A stretch of 64,000 bases of DNA, from NCBI GenBank assembly GCA_036426205.1, contig CM071570.1:56499352-56563351 (forward strand), in the 5' to 3' direction. The translations under genes and the position numbers were made by a program. Positions 1-12,360 of this stretch are shown piece after piece (position 1 is the first letter of the stretch; every line of letters starts with the position of its first letter). Under the pieces are notes generated by a model. That model was not told the origin of the DNA and ran no database searches. It saw only the letters and a list, made by a program, of their open reading frames with translations. The stretch is from Ascaphus truei (Eukaryota > Chordata > Amphibia > Anura > Ascaphidae).

Positions 1-480
1 TGTAAGTCCTGGTAGCTGCAGGCTGTGGCAGGCTATCATCTTGGGGTTTCCCAATCCTCAGGCAACCTCTCTGAGTGACGGGGTGGAGATGGAACTTGGT
101 CTGTGTGCAGCCAATCTGGGTGCAGACCTTGTGCCTTCCGCCTCTGTTCTAGAGAGGAAGCCATTCCAAATTATAGTCAGTCTGGGTCTCTCCCCCTTGG
201 GATTGAGACGTGCCCTTGAGCCCCTTAAGGAGGCTGGCTGAAGATAAAGATCCAACAGATTGCAAGGCCTCAATTCTAATAGAAGGTCAGGTACCACCCA
301 GAGGTTTGGCCTGTCTCTGCAGAGAATGTATGTGCTGTACTTATATCTGCAGTGGATGCTAATAAAGAGGGTACTGTTTTATATACCCCTGCGTAAGTCT
401 ACAGTCTATTGGGTAGGGGTAAGGTAGAGTTTCTTCCGTCAAGGAGGACGTGGCCATGCACTGCATACACTCGGGTGCCA
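1..480 (+). repeat. LTR fragment, sense orientation, truncated by the window edge
   Basis: This stretch aligns by eye, in reverse complement, with 50566-50840. Shared words include CTCTGAGTGAC, TGGTCTGTGT, ACAGCCAAT and TGCAGACCT. A polyadenylation signal AATAAA lies at 361-366, followed by a GT/TA-rich segment, as expected at the R/U5 boundary of an LTR. The small open frames here have no recognisable protein. The true 5' end is outside the window and the 3' end is uncertain. Calling it an LTR is an inference from the three related copies and the AATAAA signal. Confidence 0.5.
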
Positions 481-2453
481 ACGAGAGACTGATGCCGCTG
501 GGTCACTTAAAAATTATGTTTTATTGAAGTCTGCAATCCATTAAAAACCGCCGCTAGTACCTGAGGGGGGCGGAGGGGGGAGGCAAAGCAGAGCTACATA
601 TATATAAAAAAACAAGTTTTGGCTTTATGGTCCTATATGCAAAATTCACTTTTTGTCTCCCTTAATATTGGGTGTATAGAGCAATTTGTTTGAAAAGTCA
701 TAACGAGCTATTATGACTCATAATTGATACTTAAACAGGCATTTTTACTCTGCATCGCTAAGCATTCATATATTTAGGGGGGGGGGTTGTTGTTGTTTTT
801 TTTTTTTTTTTTACCTCTTTTGACCAGTGAGCTTCTTTTTGCATGTGGTCCAATGGTTATAGGAAGTTTTAGGGAGGATCATCAAATATATCTGCAGGAT
901 CTGACTGTGTATACAGTAAATTAATGTTCTGCATCAAATATTTGATGCTTCATTAAGAAGTTTCTTAAAGCTGGTGCAGGCCTGGAGAAACGATTTTAAT
1001 TCTATACACCTACTCTATACTTTTAAAATCCTTTTTTATTGAAAGATTACTTTATATGCTTTATATTTAGTTTATAAGCATATATGTTGTTGATGTGTTA
1101 TAATGTGTATGCTAATTTTAAATGTAAATTCTTCTTCATTTTCACTTTCCGTCATACATAATTGGCTGTTTTATGCTTTAATACCTGCTAGCAGAGTGCC
1201 AAGTCAGAATATTCTGCAATAATATGTTACCGTAGAAATGTATTTTTTAATGTGACTTTGAACATCTAATAGAATTTTAGAACAAGTTTGTTTGTTTACA
1301 TGTTTTATAATGTCATAAACAATCATTTCATTCTGATCATTGCTAGTGATTACATGTGTACGTTTTAAGATCAACTGCTGAAAACGTAATTGTGTAAAAC
1401 TATTTGAAATTAAAATGCCCTACTATTTGAAATGAGAAAACAATATTTCCTGTGGAGTAAAAAGAAAAACACCCTTGCAAATAAGAATTATAAGATGCTA
1501 AGCTATTGATCTGCAATTGAATTAGGCTTATGTAGAAATCCTTTACAACACAAATAGACACAAATGGTATTGATTATTATAGACAATTCAGACAGTACAA
1601 AACATTGTATCTGACATATTCCAAATGCAAGGTTATTACAATAATTACTCTCGCATTTCTATGACACACATCTCACTCGCAGCAGTCAATTTTACTGTGC
1701 AGTTATTTACAGAAAAATACAAAGAATAAGTAGCTTTAGAGAAGTAAAAGTGGCACCTCCCAGAGCTGATAATGAAAGCTAAACTGATATGGTGTTTTAT
1801 TTTATGCCTTGTTGAGCGATATTAAATATAGAATGTGTACTTTTGGGGATTGATGCAGTTCTAACACGAAACAGCCTTTCCTTGCAATTAATGGTGGCAA
1901 TGCACAAATTAGCTGCAATGAGTGTCCACAGCTTGACGTTTCTTAGGGGTAGATCTGCAGAAGTGCGCTAATTTAGTGCAAATAACGTTCCCGAAATTGT
2001 TAACGGACCTTCATTTCCTAATTATTAACGGTTATCCTCAAAGCTAATGATATGCAAAATTAAACTCCGTTAGCAAAACGACCAACGGAATGTTACTTGG
2101 ACGGACAGCGATTAACGTAGCCTAAAAATATACATTGCATATGTGCAGTGGGAAAGAACATTCTAAAAGCACATTAGCTGGTGACGCGTTACGTATTAGC
2201 CTGACCTCTAATACCGCACCCATGAGTATGTTACAATTTTAAATAAAAACACTTGCTTAACAGCAAACCTCAGCCATTTCCGTCTGCAAAACAGTAGGGA
2301 TGGCTGCTCAGGCACCTACCTCCTCTGCTGGGGCTGCAACAACTGCTGCTGGGGCACCTAGAACAATGATTTAGATTTTTTTAAACTTTTCGTTCTGCCT
2401 CTTCTCCTTCATCTACATTGTTTTTTTCTTTTTTGGTGTTTGGTATAGACATA
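481..2453. other. AT-rich stretch without a recognisable gene
   Basis: I see no coding frame with a known motif. There is a T/G homopolymer run near 777-812. From about 1950 to 2225 the sequence becomes richer in CG dinucleotides (GTTAACGG, ACGCGTTACG) and may be an old MITE, but I cannot see matching termini. The rest reads as single-copy AT-rich DNA. Confidence 0.5.
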
Positions 2454-2980
2454 GGGGCCTATTCACTAAACTTCAATAAATTGATTGCAACATCGATCAT
2501 TTGGCATATTCCCACCAAACGCTATGAAATTTGTGTAAAACCAGTATTCACTAAGATAAATCACATTTTTATTAGCATAAAAAATGCCATACCGAACTAG
2601 TTTGTATCTGCTAAATGAACGTAACTTTCTGTTTCGCTCCAGCTTTGACAACTTTTACGGGCGATCACGCAGTTTTAATTTGAATTTTAATAACGCAGTA
2701 CCACCAACAAAGCCGTTCCTACTAAGAAACCCCTTCATTACCTTTGCGGTTAGCCACTAAGGTAATGAAGCTAGGCTGTAATTTTATATTTATGCATTAT
2801 GATTGAGGCCGGACGTCTCCAGAGCTGAAATTAATGCGGGTCAGCACTGGAGACCCCCAGATTCAATCTTATTTTGTAAAAATAAAATAAACTCCGTCAT
2901 GTGAAAATCACGATTGCGATCTCGCCACCCTTTAGGTAGCGGGAAAAAAAATGCGAGTGTTTAACCCACGATTTGCATAT
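2454..2980. repeat. PIF/Harbinger-like repeat pieces with a TTCATTACC palindrome module
   Basis: At 2454 the sequence starts GGGGCCTATTCACTAAAC, the same kind of terminus as the elements starting at 21877 and 41013. I could not find its partner end. At about 2729-2770 lies CCCCTTCATTACC...GGTAATGAAGC, a short palindrome that recurs at 42885-42927. It is followed by CGTCTCCAGAGCTGA, as the copy at 42954 is followed by GTGTCTCCGGAGCAGA. The two loci therefore share a module order. Confidence 0.45.
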
Positions 2981-3280
2981 CAGTGCTTTTTTCGTTTGGG
3001 GGGGGGGGCGCAGCGCTTACGGAAGCCCCACGCTCTTCCCCAAAGCATTTAAATTAAATGCTGCGGGACCACGCGAGGCCTCTGTAACTCACTTACCTTG
3101 ACTCAGATGGCTTTGGGCGACGCGTCGCCATGGCAACGAGGTATCAAATGTCACCGTGTGGTCACGTGACGTGTCATTACCCTGCGGTGTCATTTGACAC
3201 TCTAGAGAAGGTAAGAGGGGGCGTGAGCACTGGGGGAGAGCAGACAGGGGGGCGCAGGGCAAAAAGTTTGCGCACCCCTG
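2981..3280 (-). mobile_element. hAT-like MITE, reverse orientation
   Basis: The right end reads GCGCACCCCTG, the inverse of the CAGGGGTGCGCAAA terminus of the element at 52636. The interior shares the same parts: a mid-element palindrome around TGTCACCGTG...CACGTGACG, CGCCATGGCAACG, and a segment with CATTTAAATTAAATGC before CCTCTGTAA. The left end (CAGTGC) is degenerate and no clear 8-bp target duplication remains. The coordinates of the left end are approximate. Confidence 0.55.
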
Positions 3281-3289
3281 TCCCAGCAT

Positions 3290-5235
3290 ACAGTGCTTCC
3301 ATTGCGGAAAGGGATTCAGTAAAGTGGAGAGTTTTTGTCACTTTTGAACCCACCATAATTTATTTAATGTGTGGTTAAAATAAGTATACAATTCTTAAAA
3401 CAATTAAACAGAAGTAATGTAGCTGAAAAACTTTAATATAATATAAAAAGATATGACGAGAAGGAGATTGGCACTTGGCCTGGTGTTCTGGTTCTAACTC
3501 ATTTTGGTGTTTAGGTTCTAAAAATAATCGTATGGGTACTGCATATGGATTTGGAATGTAAGGTTTTGGTAGGTTCTGATCTCACACACACAGTTTTGCC
3601 CATCTCCAATAAAAAGTAAAATATATACATCTAGTACAGTATATGTTTTTGATTGAAAATAGGGCTATGTAAAATGCAGCCATGATTCTCTTATTTATCT
3701 TCTTTTCATACTATTGATGTCAATGGGAGCTTCCTTGTGATAGCGCCCTAATCTGCACTATCGCAGTTTAATAATCCCCATTGTCTGTATTTCTTCTTTT
3801 TGGTGTTCAGTTAAAAGTGGATATATCTTATGTGCACCTATTGTAACATTTTTAACAGCTCTCTCTGAAGCACTTGCGACTGTGTGTGCAGTAATTTGAA
3901 TGAGCTGGCAAAGACATCCACCATTCTACACTGAGTTACATTTCTTTAGTTTTATGACAAATTAATTCATTTTATGACAGAGGCATTGCACTTTAACAAT
4001 CCTATTCCACTCTTCCACAGAATGCAATGTTTCTGAAAACAATGAATCTATTTGTTAAAATATAGATGCAGCTGTGCCTGTATTTTCGATTTATAAACTG
4101 CTTCAACACCAATCCTCACTCTCAATATAAATAAAGCAGCCCTAGCACAAAGTCCTTGTCATTTCATTGCTGCAACCATCTACACCTAATGTAAAAGTCT
4201 TGGAATAAATTGCATCCACAGTTACCTTTAAATCATCACCAAGGACTCAATCAATAATTTGTGTAGTTTTCATCGAGTCACAACCATATTTACTAGGAAT
4301 TTCGGTTCAAGGAACCATTGCTTTTAAGTATTTTCTTTCACAATCCTTAGACAAGCAGGTATAAGGTTTGAAGTGCATCAGTAGTTTTCTTGATTGTAGA
4401 ACCAGCTTGTTTGGCAGTTTCCTGACAGGATCTTGCAACTTAGCTTTTAGTATCTTTTATACCCCCACATACTGTATAACATATTTCCGAGAATCAGTGG
4501 AGAACGCCTATGACTCATCACTGATTTTTCTTCATTTTCTTTTCTGGAATGCGTCCTTCAATGTGTCAAAAATAGTCTTCAGCCATTCTTCTGCTTGCAT
4601 TACTCTTTGGTCACAAATAATGTGTGTGTTTTAGGACATTTATAATTATTTGAAGGAATGCGGTTACAAAGCCACTTCTGACAGGGAGCAGAACATCCCA
4701 CATTGTCACAATTGATATTTCTGAATTTTATAGCTACATTTGAAAATGCCTCTCTACTAATACCATAGTCTTTTTTGGGGATCCCTATCATTGGAATGGT
4801 AAGTAAAGGTTTTAAAAGTGTAGGTACTGAATAAGGACATCGTGTGCAGGTGAATGCTGCTGTTACACCTGTCTCGCATACTACATTTTCAGTGCATTCT
4901 TTTAGATGTGACAGGCGGACAATGATTCCATATATCAAAACAAAACTTATATCCTACAACATCCCTCATCTAAAACCGGATATTCCTTTCTTATGTTCCT
5001 TCATAGTGTCTTGATGAGCTACAGATGTAATCATCCAGAGAAAAGGGAAGCGGGAGACCGCACCAAGAGAAGGAGACAGAGAAAGCAACATAGAGCATTA
5101 TTGGAGGAATAATAAGGGGGTTCAAATGAAATATCCTCCAATGGTTCTACTCACAATAGAGTGATTAAATCAGGCAAATCACAATCAGTGGCAAAGTGGT
5201 GTAAGATGTGTCGAATGATCTCTTAGGTTTGATGA
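3290..5235. other. No gene recognised
   Basis: The stretch is AT-rich with several short open frames and no coherent gene. A 112-codon open frame on the minus strand (4600-4938) has ten cysteines, including CTRC and CDNVGCSAPC. I do not recognise a family and its borders run straight into stops. A small region near 3735-3785 (AGCGCCCTAATCTGCACTATCGC) resembles the MITE at 53058, so part of this stretch is probably repeat-derived. Confidence 0.4.
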
Positions 5236-5239
5236 TCTC

Positions 5240-5905
5240 AGGAGAGAGAGAGAAACAGAAAAAATAGTGCAGACGGTATGGGCAAAGTAATTTCTCCAAC
5301 AATAAAAGCCCTCCAGACTTAAAACTTACAAGAATCAAGTTCTTTTAGACATAAAACATAAAATCAGGGACTCCCGAAAGAAGGGTGAGTCACATTCTCA
5401 CCACTCCCGCTATCCACGGGTCTGCTGCGATCGAGCATCTGATGGTGTCGCTTCCGGTTATGGATACCTTTAAATGAAGACCAGACCTCTCAAGATCCTC
5501 TCTCGATCCTCTCATTAATTCACACCGGCATGGACTCTACATGTTTCCCTGGGCTGCAGCTTCGTCAGGAGTCATACGAGCTACAGATGTAGCCAATTCT
5601 GCAGTCTGGCACCGGGCAAGCTGTGGTAATGAGACAGTGACGTCCCTGGCACCGGAGGATTAATGCTGCGGTATGTCTGATCAGAAAGCTTGGTTCCCTC
5701 AACAGCGCTGCTACAGGCTACGTCTCCAGAGTTGTGGCTTTTTGATTTTGCAGACGCAGCTGATGAGACCGTGAGATGAGATCAGTAGCATTTCTCCCTG
5801 CCTATTCACTTCTATCCACAACAAAGATATCTCTTTTTTTTGTCTCATTCATAGTTTCTTGCCCCTTTTTCCACATCCCACCTTTATCCTTATCGCAGAC
5901 TGTGC
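5240..5905 (-). repeat. Penelope-type terminal (pseudo-LTR-like) segment
   Basis: Read on the minus strand, this region has a hammerhead-like core (5530-5575) followed by a leader that ends in CTGGAGGGCTTTATTGTTGG. The region after the second hammerhead-like fold at 61485 ends in a similar way (CTGGAGGGATTATTGT). Penelope-like elements are known to carry hammerhead ribozymes in their terminal pseudo-LTR repeats. No Penelope coding sequence is adjacent here, so this would be an isolated terminal copy. The borders are approximate. Confidence 0.45.
5530..5575 (-). ncRNA. Hammerhead-ribozyme-like fold
   Basis: On the minus strand the order is GACTC, CTGACGA, a small hairpin (CTG...CAG), GAAAC, AT, GTA, GAGTC. 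This gives helix I (GACUC/GAGUC, extendable by AU/AU past one bulged base). The conserved core is CUGANGA and GAAA. Helix III is a two-pair AC/GU stem, and GUA would be the cleavage triplet. Helix II is weak (three pairs) and there is an extra A/G after CUGACGA, so activity is uncertain. Minimal helix III is typical of the type found in Penelope-like retroelements. Confidence 0.45.
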
Positions 5906-7600
5906 GCTTTTCCAGTATTTGAGACTATTGGTATTCTCACTACAGGGCAGATTCACTAAGGTCTGATGTGGGGTTTTGCGCCCCGTTCCAGCATTAACTG
6001 CCATTCAACTTTAGTTTATCTAGGTGTATGTACTAGAACAATTTAGCTCAGGTTTTGCACGTCTTGCAGAATCATCTTATCTGTTATGCTTCTGCCCTCA
6101 AAATCCAGAATTTAAAGCTTTATCCATCATATGATCAGTTGTTGGTGACTGAATACATCATAAGCATAAATACTGTATGCAGCAGAGAATGGCAAGAACA
6201 AATTAAACAGATTTTGAAATGTTTTGGTTGTGAAATGTAAATTGGGAAGGAAAGAGCTAGAGAATTCAGGGTTCCTAACAGAGCAGTGTTCTAATTGGAC
6301 TCTGTTGCTTCCATTCTTGACCTTCATATTCACTTACACAGATGGAGAAACTTCCAGACAAAAAATGACCTCAACCTATGGGGTTTATTATGTATGCCAT
6401 GACATTAGGGTTGCCCATAAATTGAAGGTCCAGCTCATGTATCCTTGGGACATGGAGCTCCAAAGTTGTATCTGTGGGTCATACAGGAGTTTGTGTACGT
6501 CATCATATGATATGTTATACGTATGATTGAAAACGGGATAGCAAAAAGGGATAAAAGTGGTGTGCAAATCAAAATGAACATGGCACATACTATATGGTAA
6601 GTGCAATCTTACTTTTCCATGTAAAAGTCACACAAACACAAATGTAACCACCACTAGATAAGCTTTCATTGTGCAAACACGTACATATAAAATATAGTAT
6701 CTCTGACACATTGAAAGTAATTGAGGCCTGAAACATCAATGGTGGTTTTTCCTATCATTAAATACTAGTAATTTTCAAGATTATTTATTAGTACATATCT
6801 GGATATAGACTTAAATATATAGATCTTTACTTCGTCTTACAGTGACATTTTTCGTTCTAGCAATACTGGAAACAAATCTAATTGTGAACGCATTATAATG
6901 ACCACAGGGAAGTTTTCTTGCGCTGTCTTTGTGTATGTTGTAACACTCTATAACCTTATGATGATGATATGCTACATTAACAAAGCAAAAATGGTATGAC
7001 AAGCACATTACCTATGGAGAATTCTTATGTATACCTTTTGCGCTAGTTTAGTCCCTCCGGAGAATTCAGTGTTTTATTTATGTAGAATACGCAGACTGCT
7101 GATGTATGACCTTTAGATCCTGTTACACTTATGTGTTCCAGTACTAATGAGCTGGTAAAAGAATAATAAGTGCAATAAACTGACTTTGTCTCCACTAGCA
7201 ACGGTGTAGATGTCTGATCTTGAAATATTTGAGTTAGAAAAATAGTAGAACTGTCCCTTTCTGCTGCTATGTGTAATTCTGTTTCTTATTCTTATTCCAT
7301 TAACAGTATGGAAGATACAAAAAAATGCCGTTCAATGAAATCTAGGCTTGTCCATTTCCAAAGGAGTTGTGGGCACATAGGCTAATTTAAATACATGATT
7401 GGCATATCAGTTTTATATTAAAATGACAAACCTATGTTATATAGTTAAACATAGTTTAACTTGATGGACCTGTTTTTTCAACTTGATCTACTGTATTATG
7501 AGTTACATGTATGCCCCATTTATGTGAATGCTTCTTTTTAGTTCATCTTCACTGATAAGTCCTGCCCTTTTTGATAATGATAATAAAAAACTGCTTTTTC
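5906..7600. other. No gene recognised
   Basis: This is AT-rich sequence. Overlapping open frames at 6055-6526 have no recognisable domain and AT-biased composition; I consider them chance. Near 5947 the words GCAGATTCACTAAGG resemble the terminal words of local Harbinger-like MITEs, but no partner end was found. Confidence 0.4.
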
Positions 7601-7659
7601 CTCACACCTAAAGTGTAGTTAAAAAGAATTTGGGCATAGATTATGTGTCTCTGAGGAAG

Positions 7660-8030
7660 TTACTGACGTCTTACTTACCTGTGAGGTAGCTCCCCCTCTG
7701 CCACAACCCACATATAAACAAATAAACACACAACAAAGGTCTGGAGGTACAATGGCTGCGACTTTTATTCAAATAATAAACCCTGGTAAGTGCCAACTCT
7801 GCTAGCGTGCTAACCCCCGGATAAAGGCCGATGGTAACCAAACCATGGCCCACAAGACCCACCAAGCTGTGCACCCCACCAGCTATTAGCAAGACTGGGC
7901 CCCAGAGAATCACTCAAAAATGAGCGCTGGGTACTCGCCATATCAGCCACCATAGGGCTTTTCTGCACCATAGAGTCCCTGCCTGGCAAGTTTAAAGCAC
8001 ACTCACCCCCCCCCCCAACAGGCGCCATTT
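7660..8030 (-). repeat. LTR-like segment with poly(A) signal, reverse orientation
   Basis: Read on the minus strand, a GC-moderate promoter-like stretch is followed by AATAAA (plus-strand TTTATT at 7764-7769). After it come a GT-rich tail and GGCAGAGGGGGAGCTACC. That layout is typical of a retroelement LTR. It adjoins the truncated 3' side of the Tc1-like element. I found no second copy in the window, so the call rests on layout only. Confidence 0.3.
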
Positions 8031-8043
8031 AGTACCTGGTGGC

Positions 8044-9292
8044 ACCTTCTTGACCAGCAATGACTTCAACTACGCGTTTCCTGCAACTGCTGGTCAGTCT
8101 CACATCAGTTTTGAGAAATTTTGCCGCATTCATCCTTACAGAACTGCTCTAACTCAGTAACATTTGACGGCTTCCTTGGATGGACAGCTCGCTTCAGGTC
8201 TTGCCCCAACATTTTGATAGGGTGTAGGTTGAGATTTTGACTACGCCATTCTAAAATGCTAAATTTCTTCTTCTGAAGCCGTTCTTTGTAGATCTCTTTG
8301 TATGTTTAGGATTTGTATATTGCTTCATGACCCACTTTTGCTTCAGCTCACAGACGGATGGCCTGAAAAAGCAGCCCCAAACCATCACACTCTCATGACC
8401 ATGCTTGACGGTTGGGATGAAGTTCTTCTGTTCGAACGCAGGGTTTGGTTTTCACCAATCATAACGTTTCTCATTGAGGCCAAAAGGTTATACCTTTGTC
8501 ACGTCTGTCCAGAAAACATTGTTCCAGAAGTCTTCTGGATCAACTATGTGCTTTTTGGAAACTTCAGACGGACAGCAATGTTCTTTTTGGAGAGCAGTGG
8601 TTTCCTCCTGGCTATCCTTCCATGAACACCATTCTTGTTTAGTCTTTTTCTGATAGTTGTGTCATGAAAACTTACATTAGCCTAGGCGAGAGGGGTCTGC
8701 AGATCCGTGGATGTTACTCTGGGGTTCTTTGTGACTTCTTGGACGATTTTCCGGTTTGCTCTTGGAGAGATTTTGGTAGGACGATCGCTCCTGTGTAGAG
8801 TGACTGTGATCTTGAACTTTCTCAATTTGTAGACTGTCTGACAGTGGATTGGTGGAGCCCCAAATGCTTAGAAATGGTTTTGTAACCCTTTCTAAATTAA
8901 TGAGCATCAATAACTGCTTTTCTGAGGTCCTCATAGATTTATTTTGACCGTTGCATGACGTGTTTCAACGCACCTGTATGGTGAACAGGAAACTCACAAA
9001 GTTTCTGAAGATCTACCTACTGTAATTATTTAAACACCTGATTCTAATTATCCCCTTTAATTTAGCTGATTAAACTAGGGTTTCACTTACTTTTGCACAT
9101 ACCCATACTCTTAATTACTCATTGTTTGTCTAATTTATACATCATTTTGTTTTCAAAAGACATGGCATTGATTAATATAAACCCTATTGGATATTTAATA
9201 AACGACTGGTTTTGTTTCAAGAAAGTTATCATGAAAAAACTATATTTCCTTAATTATCATTGGGTTCACAAACTTTCTCTTGCCACTATATG
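8044..9292 (-). mobile_element. Tc1-like DNA transposon, decayed
   Basis: The outer end at about 9255-9292, read on the minus strand, is TATAGTGGCAAGAGAAAG followed by TTTGTGAACCC, the familiar terminal sequence of a fish/frog Tc1-like family. A non-coding leader follows and then the transposase relic. The opposite end is missing: sequence homology stops near 8044, next to an LTR-like segment. The element cannot move on its own. Confidence 0.75.
8050..8956 (-). pseudogene. Tc1-like transposase relic
   Basis: Translation of the minus strand from the ATG at 8954-8956 gives, with several stops and frame changes, an N-terminal paired-like helix-turn-helix region. Further on is the block SVMVWGCFF (plus-strand about 8365-8395). 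After that comes LEWRSQNLNLHP, corresponding to the family motif around 'SPDLNPIE', with LKRAVHPRKPSN following. These are hallmarks of the DD34E Tc1/mariner transposase. The catalytic E motif region carries substitutions (the usual NPIE reads HPIK), so the enzyme would be dead even without the stops. The intact family protein is about 340 residues; here roughly 300 codons are traceable. Confidence 0.75.
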
Positions 9293-9299
9293 TGTATAA

Positions 9300-10519
9300 A
9301 TTAAAACCAAATTGTTTTCTTACACCAGGCAGCAATTAAAAACAAAAAGTCAAAATTAGCAGTAGCCTCTGCTGCATTCCTTATGAGGCTTATGAAACTG
9401 GGGAACAAACTAAGTGACCAACCCAGAATAACATGGCCTTGTTCCACTATTTACTGTAGGGACCATGGCATATAGACATGTTACCATGTTCTTTCTTCTT
9501 TTTCCCCCCACATTGGTTTGCATTTTTTTTAAGACATCAATTAGTGAAAAAATATGGTTTCCTTTTAATTAAAGGTACTTGCTCACCCGGAAGTATTCCT
9601 TAGCATCAGCACTCACCGAAATTATTTTTCTCCTGTATCATATTTTGTATTACCTCACTCTGATACATACTGTATGTTATTTTTTTTTTAGTGTATTGCA
9701 ATTTTATCTTAACAAAGAAATTTTCTTTCACAAACTTACCTTGTGTTAATATTTTCTAACGACAAGAAGAGAAAGTGTGAAAACAGTCATCTGATAATGA
9801 TCCATGTATTCATGGTCCACTTAACTGAAAAAGAGACAACTTGAAAGCTAATGACAAATGTTTAGCTTAGTTCAATAAGAAGATATCACCTGCAATCTGC
9901 TGTTGAGTTTAATTTCCACATCTTTTACTGGGTAACATGTCAAACATACTGTTTAATTGAAGGTGTTTGGAGACATCGTGCATGCATCTGAAAACTGTTG
10001 GAAGGAAACAGCAATTGGATTTTCAGAACCTCTTACATTACACAGGATTGATATCACAATCTTCGTCTATCATGTTCTATTTTTACTTACAACAATTCTT
10101 AAGGGCAAGCGTTGCAAAGGAGTAAAAGTGTCCTTTGGTTAGGATCTTTAGATGCATAATTAATATTATGCAAACTAAGCTCTTAATATCCCTGCTTATT
10201 CACAGTACTAAAATATTATTGACCTTATTGACCAGGTGGAAGGTTTGTTCTCTCTGTTTCTCTGATGTTTCTCTCTGAGACCCTGTAGAGAATATACTTG
10301 TGGTTATCAAAACAAATAACAACATTTCATAATTTTTGCATCATACATTTTTTTCAATATAGTATAAAAAAAATGACAGGTAAGTGAAGTCATTACATAT
10401 ATAAATAAGCATACCACAAATTAGGCACATTGTATCATTTTTAATTGCATATCAATAGCTCAAATATTGTAAACATTTTCAATAGAGATTTCATTTTTAC
10501 GTTTTCCAATTTTGGGCTC
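9300..10519. other. No gene recognised
   Basis: This AT-rich sequence has several short open frames, none with a recognisable domain. I saw no repeat termini. Confidence 0.4.
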
Positions 10520-11300
10520 TCCTCAGCAGTCCAGATCGTGCCCCTGGATCAGAGAGTCTTGTCACAGTGTGTAATGGACGCGCTCACCAAAAAACAGGAC
10601 TGGACCGCAGGGCTGAGGTGGAGATAAACACCGACCTGAAGCCGCGAAGCCGGGTCCGCTTTGCAGATTCCGTCATCGTGGGTAGCCGGGTCGGGGTTGG
10701 AGAGATCAGAGTAAACGAAGTCCAGGCTAGGGTCAAGGCAGGCGGCACAGGAGCGATGGTCGGGGTCACATGCTGGGGTCTGCATCAGGGAAGGCTATAG
10801 TGTAGGGGCTACAGCCCAATGAAGCCTCTGGAAGGAGGAGACTCCAAAGCAGGAACGGCCACCGGAACAGTGAAGCTGTAGCGCCAGAGATCCAGTGCAG
10901 GTGCTTCAGCACAGGACCGATGGTAGAGGTCACAGACTGGGGATGATACCAGAGAAGGCTTGAGTGTAGGAGCTTCAGCATAGGAGCTTCTGGAATGAGG
11001 AGGCTTCAGAAAACAGGAAGCTTCAGCACAGGGGCTTCAGTACAGGAATGTCCTCAGGAAGGAGGAGGCTTCAGGAAACAGGAAGCTTCAGTACAGGGGA
11101 TTCAGCACAGGAACAGCCTCAGGAAGGAGGAGGCTTCGGGAAAGAGGAAGCTTCAGCACAGTGGCTTCAGCATAGGAATGGCCTTTGGAAGCAGGGTAGG
11201 TACTGGAAGCAATGAAGGCCTCTGGAAGCGGGGTATACTGCAGACAGGCCCCTAGAACAGTGAAGCTTTAGCGCTGGGGATCCAGCAGAGGCACTTTAGC
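10520..11300. repeat. GC-rich retroelement-leader-like block with 'aggaagcttcagcac' minisatellite
   Basis: The first 280 bp (CGGGTCCGCTTTGC, GGCAGGCGGCACAGGAG, GGTCGGGGTCAC) resemble, in antisense, GC-rich non-coding leaders of vertebrate Ty3/gypsy elements. From about 10960 to 11260 the words CAGGAAGCTTCAG, CACAGGAA and AGGAGGCTTC recur in units of roughly 55-65 bp. Open frames here are by-products of the tandem repeat. The retroelement link is an inference. Confidence 0.4.
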
Positions 11301-12189
11301 ACAGGAAGACCTGAAACAGGCCAAGCAGAGGTGCTTGTGACAAGCACAGGTTATACTAAAGAAAGTCCTCAAGGGATTCACAGAAGGTAGCAAAAAGACA
11401 ACTGGAGTGTGAGTTCAGAAACAGCTGATCCCAATTACTCAGTTCAGGAAGAAATTTGCCTGGAACCTCTATAGCCATATAAGGGTGAGTTCCCTCCAAA
11501 GCCAGGACCGGAACCCTTACAGTGTGTAATCTTTCCAGCAGCCCAGGGTGTTTCCCTTTTTTGGGTTCATATTCATTTTTTTTAAACTTCTGGGTTAGTC
11601 TCTTGTTGAGCAGCACTGCGCTTTTGGTATAACATTATTGTACCTTTAATATTTATACACTGATTATCACCTATTTTTTTTTTACTATTGAAGTCACTTA
11701 CGCTTGTTTTTTGCACTTGCTACATCTCTACTTATGAAGTATCTCCTCTTTCTGGGACCAATATGTCTGGTTGCACCCTTTACTACAGGCATGAGCAAAT
11801 TCTACTTAAAAGTAGTTTATGCACCAGGTCCTAGAGGGTTAATTTTCTACCACTCAACATAATATTACTTTAGTAATTCAGCAGGTCTGATACTTGATTG
11901 ACATTCTATTAAATCACATTACTGCCTTTTCCATCTTCTCTGGTATGCCAGGATCTTGTAGGAAATATTAATGTAATTCAGATCAGCTACCGGTATGAAT
12001 GAAGCTATGATGAAGCACTTATAAATCAAATAGAATCGGATCATTCACCAAGGTATTAGAGAATAATGAATTTGATATTACATACATCTTCAATAAAATG
12101 ATAATTTGACATGTGCAGTCCTGCAACTATGGTACAATTTGGGGAACCTCTACATTAGACCTAAAGTTTTAACTGTTACATCAAATAAA
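11301..12189. other. No gene recognised
   Basis: AT-rich sequence without recognisable coding or repeat structure. Confidence 0.4.
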
Positions 12190-12360
12190 AATATGACTTA
12201 TTAGCACATTCACATGTCTCAGACAGGTCCACAAACCTGATTTTCTCCATTATATCTTATCATACAATGCTTCCACTGCAGCCAGGGATTCTGGGTAATG
12301 ACATGCAAATAAGCACTCACAGTGTTTCACGTTTTGCGTTTTATACATTTTAACATGGAC
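12190..12360 (+). repeat. Interspersed repeat R (copy 1)
   Basis: Blocks shared with 44195-44345 and partly with 44645-44745 are: AGCACATTCACAT, CTCAGACAGG, CATACAATGCTTCCACTGCA, AGGGATTCTG and AATGACATGCAAATAAGCA. The three copies are in the same orientation. The class is unknown to me; no terminal repeats or coding sequence were seen. Confidence 0.65.

Noticed and set aside
4600..4938. 112-codon cysteine-containing frame on the minus strand.
   Set aside because: No family recognised, no neighbouring motif, and the frame is surrounded by stops. It could be a relic of an unknown element but cannot be supported as a gene.
6055..6526. Overlapping plus-strand frames of 61 and 100 codons.
   Set aside because: AT-rich composition, no domain, and an antisense frame of equal quality.
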